40,954 bases of DNA from Prevotella sp. (GTDB taxonomy: Bacteria; Bacteroidota; Bacteroidia; Bacteroidales; Bacteroidaceae): NCBI GenBank assembly GCA_016901395.1, contig JAEAMQ010000014.1:1-40954 (forward strand), written 5' to 3'. The notes under the pieces are model-generated. The model saw only the letters and a list, made by a program, of their open reading frames with translations. It had not been told where the DNA came from and did no database searches. Numbering within the stretch: the stretch's first letter is position 1; each line of letters begins with the position of its first letter. Shown here piece by piece: positions 1-8,189 of the stretch. The position numbers were made by a program, and so were the translations under genes.

Positions 1-167
1 CCTATGCAGCTGTTGGTATATGGTCTCCTCATGCCGGAGGAAGCATCACCGAGTATATCACAATAGATGAATTGGAGAATCGAACGGGAATAGACTTCTT
101 CTGTAATCTGCCGGATGGCATCGAAGCCTATGTGGAGCAGACTGTGGATACTAACCGTTGGAAATAG
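1..167 (+). CDS. DNA/RNA non-specific endonuclease, C-terminal end (partial)
   Basis: The reading frame is open from the window edge to a TAG at 165-167 and gives about 54 residues. The text contains VGIWSPHAGGSITEY, then DELENRTGIDFFCNLPD, which resembles the C-terminal end of NUC (PF01223, serratial-type) nucleases, where a 'sx-e-E-tG-DFF--LPd' segment precedes the last helix. The catalytic HNH-like part lies outside the window, so activity cannot be judged. These enzymes are usually exported and cut DNA and RNA with a divalent metal. The start is not visible. The gene is convergent with the K+ channel gene, with 18 bases between the two stops. Confidence 0.75.
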   Translation, partial: YAAVGIWSPHAGGSITEYITIDELENRTGIDFFCNLPDGIEAYVEQTVDTNRWK

Positions 168-185
168 CGACCAGGTGTTCTTTTT

Positions 186-1001
186 TTATAGTTTCTCACC
201 ACAATGTGAGCAATATCGGTCTTTGGGATTTACCTTTCCGCCGCATCGTGGACATTCGTTGTGTTCCACTTTTCGGTTGGTTTCATCTACAAAAGTTGCA
301 GTGACAATACCGGTTGGAATGGCAATGATGGTATAACCTAACAACATGACAAATGCCGACAACAGACGACCGACGGGGGTTATTGGGGTGATATCTCCAT
401 ATCCAACAGTTGTCATGGTCACTATGGCATAATAAACGGATGTACCTAAGTCGGTAAATGAGGTGCCGGGGCGATTGCCTTCAGCAAGATACATCAGTGT
501 TCCCATACAGGTGACGAGGATCAGTACAAACATGAAATATACCAATATCTTGTTCAAACTGCGACGAAGAGACTGTAACAGCAGGTGTCCCTCGTTGAGA
601 AAACTGAAGAGTTTGAATACACGGAAGATACGGATAAATCTGAACGAACGTAGCAACAACATGTATCTTGCACTCGGGAACACTATAGCTAAGTAAGGTG
701 GAATAGTCGAGATAAAATCTATAATACCAAAGAAGCTCAAAGCATAATCCTTGGCTTTGGGAGCACAATACAGGCGAGCTACATAGTCGAAGGTGAAAAG
801 AACCGTCATGATAGCTTCAATCACTTCAAGAAAATGCTTGTATGTAAGCGCTAAAGTCCTGATGCTTTCGACAAAAGCAACAATGATGCTCAAAAAGATA
901 GCTATGATCAGAACGACATCATAGGTCTTTCCCATAGGGGTGTCCGATTCAAAAATAATCTTATGGAGATTAGTTCGCTCCATCCAACTTGGTTTCTGCA
1001 T
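186..1001 (-). CDS. Voltage-gated-type potassium channel with C-terminal zinc ribbon
   Basis: This is an inner-membrane ion channel of the 6-TM family (PF00520). Residues 25-165 hold the hydrophobic S1-S5 segments. An S4-like stretch near 117-130 has arginines at every third position (R118, R121, R124, R127). The selectivity filter TTVGYGD is at 197-203, followed by S6, which indicates K+ selectivity. The last 22 residues form a CxxC-x10-CxxC zinc ribbon (C250, C253, C264, C267), a possible cytoplasmic regulatory domain. A minus-strand -7 box (TAATTTTG, 1013-1006) lies only a few bases upstream of the ATG at 1001, so translation would be nearly leaderless. The ATG at 983 (residue 7, MERTNL) is a plausible alternative start that leaves a short leader. 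Confidence 0.92.
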   Translation of the reverse strand: MQKPSWMERTNLHKIIFESDTPMGKTYDVVLIIAIFLSIIVAFVESIRTLALTYKHFLEVIEAIMTVLFTFDYVARLYCAPKAKDYALSFFGIIDFISTIPPYLAIVFPSARYMLLLRSFRFIRIFRVFKLFSFLNEGHLLLQSLRRSLNKILVYFMFVLILVTCMGTLMYLAEGNRPGTSFTDLGTSVYYAIVTMTTVGYGDITPITPVGRLLSAFVMLLGYTIIAIPTGIVTATFVDETNRKVEHNECPRCGGKVNPKDRYCSHCGEKL

Positions 1002-1056
1002 AATACAAAATTAGTAAAATTCTTTTGAAGTGATTATTATTTTTCTTATTTTTGCA

Positions 1057-1064
1057 ATAGTCAA
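1057..1064 (+). promoter_or_regulatory. Bacteroidetes -7 box for the 1097 gene
   Basis: TATTTTTG matches the TAnnTTTG -7 consensus and lies 33 bases upstream of the ATG at 1097. No clear TTTG is seen at the usual -33 spacing. The minus-strand -7 box of the K+ channel (1006-1013) lies about 45 bases away, so the 95-base gap is a divergent promoter region. Confidence 0.4.
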
Positions 1065-1096
1065 CTATCAATGCAACCACTTTATAGGGAAAAGAA

Positions 1097-1735
1097 ATGA
1101 AAAAGATTATAGTCTTGATTTTATTGGCTTTCATAGCCAGAGGCCTTCAGGCACAAACCACTAACAGCACTCATCGGATCTTAGTGTATCCCCAATTCAA
1201 GCCAGCTTCTATTACTTTAATGAATGGGAAAGTAGTTACAGTGCCCTTAGCCAATATCTTTTTAAAGCGAAGCTCCCTCATATACCATAGCCTTGGAGGG
1301 AAGAATATGGAAGCAAGACTATCAAATATCAAATCCGTTGATTTTGACGACCGCCATTATGAGCGCATCGACACTATGCTCGCATGGCGTGTTGACACTG
1401 TGGGGAGAAATGCTTTATATTGCGTTTCAAAGATAGACATAGCCTCTCTACGCAACGCAATGCTCAATAGTAGGTCGATGACCAATTTAGAATTGAGCAG
1501 TAGCATGCTCAATACAACAACATTAGATGTCCCACTTGATGATATCGAATATCCCATTATTAATGTTTACTTCTATGTTTACAATGGAAAGACCTTCCCT
1601 GTACACGAGCGGGAGATTACGAGACGGATACCCAAAAGTAAACTGTATGATTATAAGATAGTCACTTCGCTCCCCACTTTCTCGTGGACAGACCCTCAAA
1701 GCCTCATAGATCTCTTGCGTCGTATCAGCAAATAA
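1097..1735 (+). CDS. Secreted protein of unknown function
   Basis: This 212-residue protein starts with a clear signal peptide: MKK, a hydrophobic core, and a likely cleavage after LQAQ near residue 20. It therefore acts outside the inner membrane. No known catalytic motif was recognised. The mature part has a region with alternating hydrophobic residues around 25-85 (ITLMNGKVVTVPLANI, SNIKSVDFDD), like the small beta-rich domains of Bacteroidetes envelope proteins. No lipobox cysteine, TM helix or sorting tail is visible. It is a single-gene unit: the upstream neighbour is divergent and the downstream one (manA) is convergent. Confidence 0.7.
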   Translation: MKKIIVLILLAFIARGLQAQTTNSTHRILVYPQFKPASITLMNGKVVTVPLANIFLKRSSLIYHSLGGKNMEARLSNIKSVDFDDRHYERIDTMLAWRVDTVGRNALYCVSKIDIASLRNAMLNSRSMTNLELSSSMLNTTTLDVPLDDIEYPIINVYFYVYNGKTFPVHEREITRRIPKSKLYDYKIVTSLPTFSWTDPQSLIDLLRRISK

Positions 1736-1809
1736 AGGACGAAGGGTTTGCTGAAAACGAGCCTTACGCCCATTAACAAGGCCTTATCGGCTCTGATTAC
1801 AGGGCCGTA

Positions 1810-2898
1810 TTATTTGCGGGTGAGATGGAGGAAACGTGAGATTCTGCTACCCAGATCACGGGTCTTATTATCGATAAAAGCATCCAGAATTTGGCTTTTC
1901 CCTTCTATATTGTCGGGAATGATGTCGTAATCGGCTATCGAAGCAGATATCAATGTGCTGTAGCCTTCCCTCAGCATAATCTCATCGCCTGTATCGCGCA
2001 TCCTAATCCGGCAGTTGCCATGTATGCACATGGTAATGATAAAACTATCATATTTGATCAGATTGCGATGGAACGGGCCATTCACATCAATGACACGGAC
2101 GTTAAAAAAAGGACTATCTATCACTAAGTTTGCACGTTCCGGCTGGTAGTCGTAGGTAGTACGATAAGTGTCCACCACCTGATAATCCAAAGCTTCTGCG
2201 GCCAATTCTGTGTGGAGTTCCCGTGGATTACCATCCATTCCCGGCCGGTTGTAGTCGAAAATACGATAGGTCACATCACTGCTTTGCTGAACCTCAGCCA
2301 ACAATATCCCACTACAGATTGCATGAACACGCCCAGCTGGCAGATAAAATACGTCTCCAGCTTTCACCTCATGTTTGGCCAACACCTCGGTAATGGTTCC
2401 GTTGGCCACGTGTCTTCGATAGGCCTCCATGGCGGCTTCACGGTCTGTCACCTCGCCGTTTTCGTCCAACGGTGCCAAAGGACTTCCAAAGCCGGCATAT
2501 AGAAACGCTCCTGGCTTGGCATCAATAACATACCACATCTCGGTCTTTCCACGTTTCTGATGTAGCCGTTGGGCCATAGCATCATTGGGATGAACCTGTA
2601 TAGACAGGTCCTTCCGGGCATCAATAAATTTAACCAAGAGCGGTAACTGTCTGTCGTACTGGCGAGAAACTTCTTCTCCTAAAATCTCTTCAGGATACTC
2701 GTTGAGGACAGAAATGAGATCCTTTCCTTTAAGTTCGCCATTGGCTATAATGCTTGTGCTGGTCGGCACAGCACTCACTTCCCACGATTCTCCTATAGGT
2801 TCCTGTACATCGGGGAGCCCTTTCCATTTGGTAATAGCATCCCCACCCCATACAACAGAGTGGAGATTAGGCTCAAAAAGAAATGGATATAATCTCAT
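1810..2898 (-). CDS. manA: Mannose-6-phosphate isomerase, class I
   Basis: This cytosolic zinc enzyme interconverts fructose-6-phosphate and mannose-6-phosphate, the entry step to GDP-mannose. Visible family signatures are VVWGGDAI near the N-terminus, the metal-binding IQVHPND segment, the following KTEMWYVIDA, and GDVFYLPAGRVHAI. It belongs to the short, Bacillus-like class I form; at 362 residues it is somewhat longer than the usual 310-325, and the excess is at the C-terminus (after DAFIDN). It starts 13 bases after the manC stop and is probably co-transcribed with it. This pairing supports GDP-mannose production for surface glycans. Confidence 0.94.
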   Translation of the reverse strand: MRLYPFLFEPNLHSVVWGGDAITKWKGLPDVQEPIGESWEVSAVPTSTSIIANGELKGKDLISVLNEYPEEILGEEVSRQYDRQLPLLVKFIDARKDLSIQVHPNDAMAQRLHQKRGKTEMWYVIDAKPGAFLYAGFGSPLAPLDENGEVTDREAAMEAYRRHVANGTITEVLAKHEVKAGDVFYLPAGRVHAICSGILLAEVQQSSDVTYRIFDYNRPGMDGNPRELHTELAAEALDYQVVDTYRTTYDYQPERANLVIDSPFFNVRVIDVNGPFHRNLIKYDSFIITMCIHGNCRIRMRDTGDEIMLREGYSTLISASIADYDIIPDNIEGKSQILDAFIDNKTRDLGSRISRFLHLTRK

Positions 2899-2911
2899 AA
2901 CTCTATTGTGT

Positions 2912-3964
2912 TTATTCTTGGGAATATTCCTTTATCATCTGTTCGTTATCAAGAGAGCATACTAACAGGCACCCATCCCTTAAAGCTACGATATATCCAT
3001 CAAGGCCTTGAACCACCACTTTTTTAGCATCTTGAGCGTGAACGATGCAATTCTTGCTATCATAAAGCTTGATATTTTCACCCACATGAGCATTGCCTGC
3101 TTCATCTTTCTGGAGCAACGTGCGCAATGATCCCCAACTTCCTAAGTCGCTCCAGCCAAACTCTGCCGGCAATGTATAGATACGGTCAGACTTTTCCATT
3201 ACAGCATAGTCAATACTGATTTTCTCACATGTCGGGAATATCTTAGCTAAAGTGTCCGTTTCTTTATCTGTATAGAAATCATGACTCATCTCCTCCATCC
3301 TGTCTGCTAAGTCTGGAGTATACCTTTGAAGTGCATCAGTAATGGTATTCACATTCCACACAAATATCCCGGCATTCCAAAAATAATTACCTGCTGCCAG
3401 ATATTTTTCAGCCGTTTTGAGGTCGGGTTTCTCTTTAAATGCCTCCACTTTATGTATTTCTCTATTGTCCAATTGTCCCGCAGATGCGATATAACCATAT
3501 CCGGTTTCTGGACGAGAAGGCTTGATTCCTATCGTCACGATGTTGTTGCTGTGGGCCGTGAAAGCCAGCGCTTCGTTGATGATACGCTGATATTCAGTGG
3601 TGTTCACCACCAGTGCATCCGATGGCGTGACCACGATATTAGCCTGTGGATAGTTTTTTTTGATCTTCCAGCAAGCATAGGCGATGCAGGGCGCAGTGTT
3701 TCGCGGCTCGGGCTCGGCCAGAATATTCTGCTCGGGAATGTCTGGCAGCTGCTGCTTCACAATGTCAACGTAGTTCTTGCTGGTCACTACCCAGAAGTTG
3801 CTCATGGGTGCAACGTCGGAGAGACGCTCCGCGGTGAGCTGAATGAGCGACTTCCCAAGCCCCATCACATCAATGAATTGTTTGGGATACTGTGGGGTGC
3901 TCATCGGCCAAAAACGGCTGCCTATACCGCCCGCCATGATTACAACGTGATTGCTTACATCCAT
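2912..3964 (-). CDS. manC: Mannose-1-phosphate guanylyltransferase
   Basis: This enzyme makes GDP-mannose from GTP and mannose-1-phosphate. The N-terminal nucleotide-binding signature GGIGSRFWPMS is at about residues 12-22, followed by PKQF. Further family motifs are EPEPRNTAPCIAYA, VVTPSDA (metal-binding Asp), GYGYI, FKEKPD and WNAGIFVW. At 350 residues it has only the transferase domain, without the fused isomerase of bifunctional ManC. ManA follows 13 bases downstream and supplies the isomerase step. Only a phosphomannomutase is missing locally. The 5' leader includes an inverted repeat and a -7-like box (4086-4093). Confidence 0.94.
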   Translation of the reverse strand: MDVSNHVVIMAGGIGSRFWPMSTPQYPKQFIDVMGLGKSLIQLTAERLSDVAPMSNFWVVTSKNYVDIVKQQLPDIPEQNILAEPEPRNTAPCIAYACWKIKKNYPQANIVVTPSDALVVNTTEYQRIINEALAFTAHSNNIVTIGIKPSRPETGYGYIASAGQLDNREIHKVEAFKEKPDLKTAEKYLAAGNYFWNAGIFVWNVNTITDALQRYTPDLADRMEEMSHDFYTDKETDTLAKIFPTCEKISIDYAVMEKSDRIYTLPAEFGWSDLGSWGSLRTLLQKDEAGNAHVGENIKLYDSKNCIVHAQDAKKVVVQGLDGYIVALRDGCLLVCSLDNEQMIKEYSQE

Positions 3965-4076
3965 AATTTCTTATCTTTATTCGTAATAATGCTTATATAA
4001 AATCTGTATATATCATCTGCATAGATTGCTCAAACAAGTGCCATGAGAACTTGTTCGCGGATGGCTGAGTGCCGCC

Positions 4077-4093
4077 TATCTTTTGCAAAGATA
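4077..4093 (-). promoter_or_regulatory. manC: Probable manC-manA promoter region with palindrome
   Basis: The sequence TATCTTTTGCAAAGATA is a palindrome. Read on the minus strand it supplies the -7 box TATCTTTG (4093-4086), about 115 bases upstream of the manC start. A second inverted repeat, AACAAGT/ACTTGTT (4033-4039 and 4049-4055), would fold in the leader. The -33 element is poor. Nothing else is seen in 3965-4255 apart from the bcp promoter. Confidence 0.4.
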
Positions 4094-4199
4094 AAGATTT
4101 TTTCATTACCAATAGGATAAAATAGGTATAAAATACGGTTAAATCCTTTCACACCCTCCCACAAATATGGTATAATGGCTCACTTTTTAGGGAGTTTTC

Positions 4200-4230
4200 T
4201 TGGACTAATCTGCAGAATCTCGTAATTTTG
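4200..4230 (+). promoter_or_regulatory. bcp: bcp promoter
   Basis: TTG (4200-4202), a 20-base spacer and TAATTTTG (4223-4230) fit the Bacteroidetes -33/-7 pattern. The ATG follows 25 bases later. Confidence 0.6.
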
Positions 4231-4255
4231 TGGGGAATAATTAAATACACAAACT

Positions 4256-4708
4256 ATGGAAATTGGACAAAGACTGCCTGAAGTTCTGGGTAAGGACCAG
4301 GACGGCAAGGAGATTAAACTGAGTGATTTCAAGGGTAAGAAACTTGTGCTTTATACATATCCCAAAGACTCCACACCGGGTTGCACCAGCGAAGCCTGCA
4401 GCCTGCGCGACAACTATCAGCAACTGCTCGACAAGGGCTTTGCCGTGGTGGGCGTGAGCGTGCAGGACGAGAAGTCGCACAAGAAGTTTATTGAGAAGTA
4501 TGAGTTGCCCTTCCCATTGATTGCCGACACCGACCTCACGCTGGTCAATGCGCTGGGTGTCTACGGCGAGAAGAAGATGTATGGCCGCAGTTATATGGGC
4601 ACATTCCGCACCACATTTGTGACCAACGAGGATGGTGTCATCGAGCAAATTTTTAGCCCGAAGGACATCAAGGTGAAGGAGCATGCCGCTCAGATTCTCG
4701 GCAAATAA
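4256..4708 (+). CDS. bcp: Peroxiredoxin, thioredoxin-dependent thiol peroxidase (BCP type)
   Basis: This cytosolic enzyme reduces H2O2 and organic peroxides with electrons from thioredoxin. The AhpC/TSA fold is full length at 150 residues. The peroxidatic cysteine is C43 in STPGCTSEACSLRD, with a likely resolving cysteine five residues on (C48), the atypical 2-Cys arrangement of BCP/PrxQ proteins. The motifs VLYTYPKD and GVYGEKKMYGR are also typical. It has its own promoter and stands alone; azlC follows after 80 bases without a visible terminator. The leading bases of the gene match the start used by relatives (MEIGQRLPE). Confidence 0.95.
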   Translation: MEIGQRLPEVLGKDQDGKEIKLSDFKGKKLVLYTYPKDSTPGCTSEACSLRDNYQQLLDKGFAVVGVSVQDEKSHKKFIEKYELPFPLIADTDLTLVNALGVYGEKKMYGRSYMGTFRTTFVTNEDGVIEQIFSPKDIKVKEHAAQILGK

Positions 4709-4788
4709 TCTCTCTACTCACTCCGTCTCCCCATCATAGACCGCCCCAAGCGAGCCGGACGCACCATGGCGAGACACTCAGGATAATC

Positions 4789-5508
4789 ATGCAACATCGC
4801 AGACTACATATTGGGAATGGCAAATGGAGCACCGCCCTACGGGCAGCGTTTCCGTTTACCATTCCCATTTTTGCTGGCTTCTGGTTTCTTGGTCTCACCT
4901 ATGGCATCCTGATGAATGTCAGCGGATTCTCATTTCTCTGGCCCATGCTCATGGCCATGATTATCTTCAGCGGCAGCGTGGAGTTTGTTGCCGTGCCCAC
5001 CCTACTCGCCGCCTTCAACCCCTTGCAGGCCTTTATCCTCGCTGTGATGATCGGCGCACGCCATCTGTTCTATGGCATCTCCATGCTCGACCGGTTTAAG
5101 CACACCGGATGGAAGAAGCCGTTGCTCATTTATTTCATGTGCGACGAGACCTTTTCCATCAACTACACAGCACGCATCCCCGAGGGCATAGACCGCGGAT
5201 GCTTCATGCTCTGGGTGTCGGTGCTCAATTTTCTCTATTGGGTGTCGGGAGCTACGCTGGGGGGAATCTTCGGCTCGTATATCCGTTTTTCCACACGCGG
5301 ACTCGATTTCGTCATGACCTCGATGTTTGTTGTCATCTTCATGGAACAGTGGATGAAAGACCGGTCTCACGTCAGCGCCTTGCTGGGCATAGTGCTCTCG
5401 GTGGTGAGTCTGCTGCTGTTCGGGCCCGATCACTTCGTGGTCCCTGCCATGCTCATGATGCTTCTTGCCCTCACGGCCCTCCGACCTCAACTCCAACAAG
5501 CCTCATGA
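4789..5508 (+). CDS. azlC: AzlC-family branched-chain amino acid exporter, large subunit
   Basis: This is a polytopic inner-membrane permease of 239 residues. Conserved AzlC features are visible: [21 protein letters not shown] near 22-42, the FSGSVEFVA segment, [12 protein letters not shown], and the cytoplasmic DETFSINYT. AzlC works with the small AzlD subunit as an exporter of branched-chain amino acids or analogues. The stop overlaps the azlD start in an ATGA (5505-5508), which indicates coupled translation and one complex. Confidence 0.92.
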   Translation: MQHRRLHIGNGKWSTALRAAFPFTIPIFAGFWFLGLTYGILMNVSGFSFLWPMLMAMIIFSGSVEFVAVPTLLAAFNPLQAFILAVMIGARHLFYGISMLDRFKHTGWKKPLLIYFMCDETFSINYTARIPEGIDRGCFMLWVSVLNFLYWVSGATLGGIFGSYIRFSTRGLDFVMTSMFVVIFMEQWMKDRSHVSALLGIVLSVVSLLLFGPDHFVVPAMLMMLLALTALRPQLQQAS

Positions 5509-5831
5509 CTCTCGTTCAACAAATCCTCACGGTGCTTGTCATGGCTATCGGCGTGATGCTCACTCGCTTTCTTCCCTTCGCCCTCTTTCAGGGACGGCGC
5601 ACCCCTCGCTATGTGCAGTATCTCGGCACGGTGCTTCCGGCAGCAGTCTTCGGCATGCTTGTGGTCTATTGTCTCAAGGATGTCGACCTCGCATCGGGTG
5701 CCCATGGCCTGCCCGAAGCCATCGGCATCGTGGTCACCATCGTGCTCCACCTGTGGAAAAGGCAGATGCTTCTGAGCATTGCCGGGGGCACTCTATGCTA
5801 TATGCTCATCGTTCAGCACCTGCCATTCTAA
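5505..5831 (+). CDS. azlD: AzlD-family transporter, small subunit
   Basis: The protein has 108 residues and about four membrane segments. The start is set by the ATGA overlap with azlC; the upstream in-frame reading is only a shadow of azlC. Family features are TRFLPFALF near residues 20-28, then a [21 protein letters not shown] segment near 42-62 and a helix ending in LHLWKR. It is the partner subunit of the AzlC exporter. A GC-rich inverted repeat about 250 bases downstream (6083-6103) is the nearest hairpin. Confidence 0.9.
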   Translation: MTLVQQILTVLVMAIGVMLTRFLPFALFQGRRTPRYVQYLGTVLPAAVFGMLVVYCLKDVDLASGAHGLPEAIGIVVTIVLHLWKRQMLLSIAGGTLCYMLIVQHLPF

Positions 5832-5888
5832 CCCCGTCTTTCCATGTCTTCATAGTGGCTTGATTCCGGAGCCTATCCCATGCATAAG

Positions 5889-5971
5889 CCTCCAACACCT
5901 AATCGTCGCGCCATTAGGTAGCAATCGTCAGTCAATTAGTACCTAAAGGCATCGCGATTACTACCTTATTC
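5889..5971. repeat. 22-nt-period palindrome array A
   Basis: Units begin at 5889, 5911, 5933 and 5955, exactly 22 bases apart, and read as degenerate versions of CGATTAGATAGTAATCG plus a 5-base spacer. Examples are CCATTAGGTAGCAATCG and CGATTACTACCTTATT. The unit is an inverted repeat (CGATTA/TAATCG around a 5-base centre). The array lies in the 487-base gap between azlD and the thioredoxin gene. Three related arrays occur at 13.5, 25.4 and 39.2 kb. Confidence 0.8.
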
Positions 5972-6082
5972 CAAATCGGGCCAATGGGGCCTTGCATATA
6001 ACTTGGCAGCCACGTCCCACACATAACCCTACTTTGCCACATCTTTCCCACACAAAATCAACTGTTTATCCCGCATTTTACT

Positions 6083-6103
6083 CCCCTCCCTTCGGGGGAG
6101 GGG
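6083..6103. repeat. GC-rich hairpin repeat, Bacteroidetes intergenic type
   Basis: CCCCTCCC (6083-6090) pairs with GGGAGGGG (6096-6103) around TTCGG. A second CCCCTCCC-type tract occurs near 6160. This resembles a repeat dispersed in Prevotella-like intergenic regions and may also stop azlCD transcription. A smaller hairpin, GTTTTCC-GTT-GGAAAAC, is at 6174-6190. The rest of 5832-6318 shows only array A and the thioredoxin promoter. Confidence 0.55.
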
Positions 6104-6250
6104 CCAGGGGGAGAGGCTGTAGGGGCAAGGGCTCTCGGCTTTTCTTCCCTCCTATTTCTCCCCTCCCTCATTTGTTTTCCGTTGGAAAACGTTAAACAGT
6201 CTGGCCTTTGGTTAATAAAAGTTATACTATTGGATTATTTGCATCAACTA

Positions 6251-6282
6251 TTTGTAAGGTTGAGACCAATATTTTATCTTTG
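6251..6282 (+). promoter_or_regulatory. Promoter of the thioredoxin-marR operon
   Basis: TTTG (6251-6254), a 20-base spacer and TATCTTTG (6275-6282) match the Bacteroidetes consensus closely. The ATG is 36 bases downstream. Confidence 0.7.
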
Positions 6283-6318
6283 CATTGTTTTCCACAGGAA
6301 ATCAAATAATATCATCCA

Positions 6319-6813
6319 ATGAATACACTTAAAAGCGTATTGTTGTTGGCGGCGTTGGCTTCGATTGCTCTGACGTCTTGCTCAGCACAACAAAAGGAAA
6401 AGGTTAAAAAAAGCAATCCAGTAGCAAACGTTAATAAAAAGGAGAATAAGAATATGAAAGTAGTTGAATTGACCAAGGAAGAGTTTAAGAAGAAAGTGAT
6501 GGACTACGAAGCCAATCCACAGCAGTGGAAATTTGAGGGTGACAAACCCGCTATCATCGACTTCTACGCTACCTGGTGTGGTCCTTGCAAGCAGACGGCT
6601 CCCGTGGTGGAGGCCCTTGCCAACGAGTATGATGGCAAGATCGATGTCTATAAGGTAGACGTTGACCAGCAGGAAGAACTGGCCGGACTCTTTGGCATTC
6701 AGTCTATCCCCACGATCCTGTTCATCCCCAAGGACGGACAACCCCAGAAGGTGGTTGGCGCTATGGGCAAGGGTCAGTTTGAGGAAATTATTCAGAAGGT
6801 ATTAATTAAATAA
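6319..6813 (+). CDS. Thioredoxin-fold lipoprotein
   Basis: The protein has 164 residues. Residues 1-20 are a lipoprotein signal peptide and LTSC places the lipidated cysteine at C21. A lysine/asparagine-rich tether of about 25 residues follows. The thioredoxin domain starts near residue 46 and carries the active site WCGPC at 86-90 (C87, C90) and the cis-proline region SIPTILF. It should act as a membrane-anchored periplasmic disulfide reductase or oxidase; the WCGPC site is the reductant type. The methionine at residue 46 (MKVVEL) could give a cytosolic form, but the signal peptide and promoter position favour the upstream start. A MarR gene follows after 7 bases. Confidence 0.93.
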   Translation: MNTLKSVLLLAALASIALTSCSAQQKEKVKKSNPVANVNKKENKNMKVVELTKEEFKKKVMDYEANPQQWKFEGDKPAIIDFYATWCGPCKQTAPVVEALANEYDGKIDVYKVDVDQQEELAGLFGIQSIPTILFIPKDGQPQKVVGAMGKGQFEEIIQKVLIK

Positions 6814-6820
6814 GGTAAGA

Positions 6821-7171
6821 ATGGATAATAGCTGCCTTCTCAAATTGAGAAACGTTTATCGAGCTATCATCAACTTTGAAAACCAGTTGGGAGCAGCAAC
6901 AGGGCTGAATATCAACGAGGCCATGTTGCTCTGCCTTCTCTCTGACGGTGAGCGTCGGTTGTCTGGCGAAATTGCCGACCAGCTGGGGCTTACGCGCTCT
7001 AATGCGTCCAAGGTGATAGCCTCGTTAGAGAAACAGGCACTCATCAGAAGACAGGCATGCAAGGAGGACAGCCGATGCCAAAAGTTCCATATCACGAAGA
7101 AAGGTATGGAAATGCTCGACCACGTCCATTGCGATTCGCTTAAGATGCCCGAGGAATTGGAAAATCTCTGA
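6821..7171 (+). CDS. MarR-family transcriptional regulator
   Basis: This short protein of 116 residues has a winged-helix DNA-binding domain: LNINEAMLLCLL, RLSGEIADQLGLTRSNASKVIASLEKQALI (recognition helix near residues 55-75), then the wing with RRQACKEDSRCQKFHITKKG. The flanking dimerisation helices are short. It contains several cysteines (C5, C34, C84, C90), so redox sensing is possible but unproven. The 7-base spacing from the lipoprotein thioredoxin suggests that the pair share a transcript and a stress-related role. A strong terminator-like hairpin lies 49 bases downstream. Confidence 0.88.
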   Translation: MDNSCLLKLRNVYRAIINFENQLGAATGLNINEAMLLCLLSDGERRLSGEIADQLGLTRSNASKVIASLEKQALIRRQACKEDSRCQKFHITKKGMEMLDHVHCDSLKMPEELENL

Positions 7172-7219
7172 TATCTCATAGAGATGGGTCAGAGGCATTG
7201 CCCCTACACCATTCCTATC

Positions 7220-7280
7220 CCACAAAGACAAAACAATATGATTTTTGTAAGGGTCATGCTGTTTTGTCTTTGTGGTTTTC
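7220..7280 (+). terminator. Terminator-like hairpin after marR
   Basis: CCACAAAGACAAAACA (7220-7235) is a perfect 16-base inverted match to TGTTTTGTCTTTGTGG (7260-7275). The inner loop can extend the stem with ATGA/TCAT. TTTTC follows directly. It fits an intrinsic terminator of the thioredoxin-marR unit. Confidence 0.75.
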
Positions 7281-7341
7281 TGTAGAGATGAAAACCCGTT
7301 GATACGCCGTGCTATCCTCATCATAATTTAATCTTCTTTTC

Positions 7342-8121
7342 ATGAAAAAGGTCCTCAGAGAATTATTGACCAGTTATGCCAATCGCTACGAGACACCTGC
7401 GTTTCTCGAAGGCGACCCTTCGTGGTTCATGCATCAGGTCAAAGGTCGGAAAAATCAGGAGACAATGGCTTTTCTGGCAAGCTGCATGAGTTACGGGTCA
7501 CGCAAGCAATTCCTGCCTAAGATACAGTTGCTGCTTGATGCCAGCGAGGGTGAGCCATACGAATGGGTCAGGAGTGGCGCGTTCGAGGCCATCATCCCCG
7601 ACGACCAGCGGTGCTTCTACAGGCTCTATACTCACCATACGATGTATGTCTTTCTGCAATCATTGCGCCTGCTTTTCCTGTCTTGCGACACGCTGGCCGA
7701 CTTTGCGAGCATCGCCGTTGAGGAGGGCGACCCGTCGCTCGGCGACACCCTGAATGTGCTGATAGCCCTCAATGCCTATTTCAAAAATCAGGGATTGGTG
7801 GGCATTGTGCCCCAACCCGTCGCTTCTCTGTGCAAGCGTCCGTGCATGTTCATGCGCTGGATGGTGCGCGACAACTCCCCCGTGGACCTCGGAATATGGA
7901 GTGATCGCATCAGCAAGTCGTCACTTTTCATCCCGATGGATACCCATGTGCTGCAGACTGCACGCCAGCTTCGGCTCGTCAAGACACGCACGGCATCATG
8001 GTCCACCACCGTAGCCCTCACGCAGGAGATGGGCAAAGTCTTTCCCGGTGACCCCGCGAGAGGAGACTTTGCGCTCTATGGGGCCGACGCATTGGCATCA
8101 AATATGAATTTCTCAGACTAA
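7342..8121 (+). CDS. TIGR02757 (DUF2400) family protein
   Basis: The protein of 259 residues matches the TIGR02757/DUF2400 family common in Bacteroidetes and Spirochaetes. Recognisable parts are the N-terminal LLTSYANRYETPAFLEGDPSWFMHQ region, the MAFLASCMSYGSRKQFLPKI helix, CKRPCMFMRWMVRD, and GIWSDRISKSSLFIPMDTHVLQTAR. That last core resembles the helix-hairpin-helix/DNA-glycosylase fold and suggests nucleic-acid work, but no reaction is established. It lies between two unrelated operons and no clear promoter was seen in the 60 bases after the marR terminator. Confidence 0.85.
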   Translation: MKKVLRELLTSYANRYETPAFLEGDPSWFMHQVKGRKNQETMAFLASCMSYGSRKQFLPKIQLLLDASEGEPYEWVRSGAFEAIIPDDQRCFYRLYTHHTMYVFLQSLRLLFLSCDTLADFASIAVEEGDPSLGDTLNVLIALNAYFKNQGLVGIVPQPVASLCKRPCMFMRWMVRDNSPVDLGIWSDRISKSSLFIPMDTHVLQTARQLRLVKTRTASWSTTVALTQEMGKVFPGDPARGDFALYGADALASNMNFSD

Positions 8122-8160
8122 AAGAGACGCAGGGAAAGCTTCATTTTGGCATTTTTTTTG

Positions 8161-8168
8161 TACTTTTG
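8161..8168 (+). promoter_or_regulatory. xpt: -7 box of the xpt operon
   Basis: TACTTTTG fits the -7 consensus and is 21 bases upstream of the xpt ATG. The only nearby TTTG (8145-8148) is too close for a normal -33 element. No purine riboswitch would fit in this 68-base gap. Confidence 0.5.
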
Positions 8169-8189
8169 CACCATTAATAAAAATACAAA

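Noticed and set aside
8122..8189. Purine riboswitch upstream of xpt
   Set aside because: The gap is 68 bases with a -7 box 21 bases from the ATG, leaving no room for the three-way junction.
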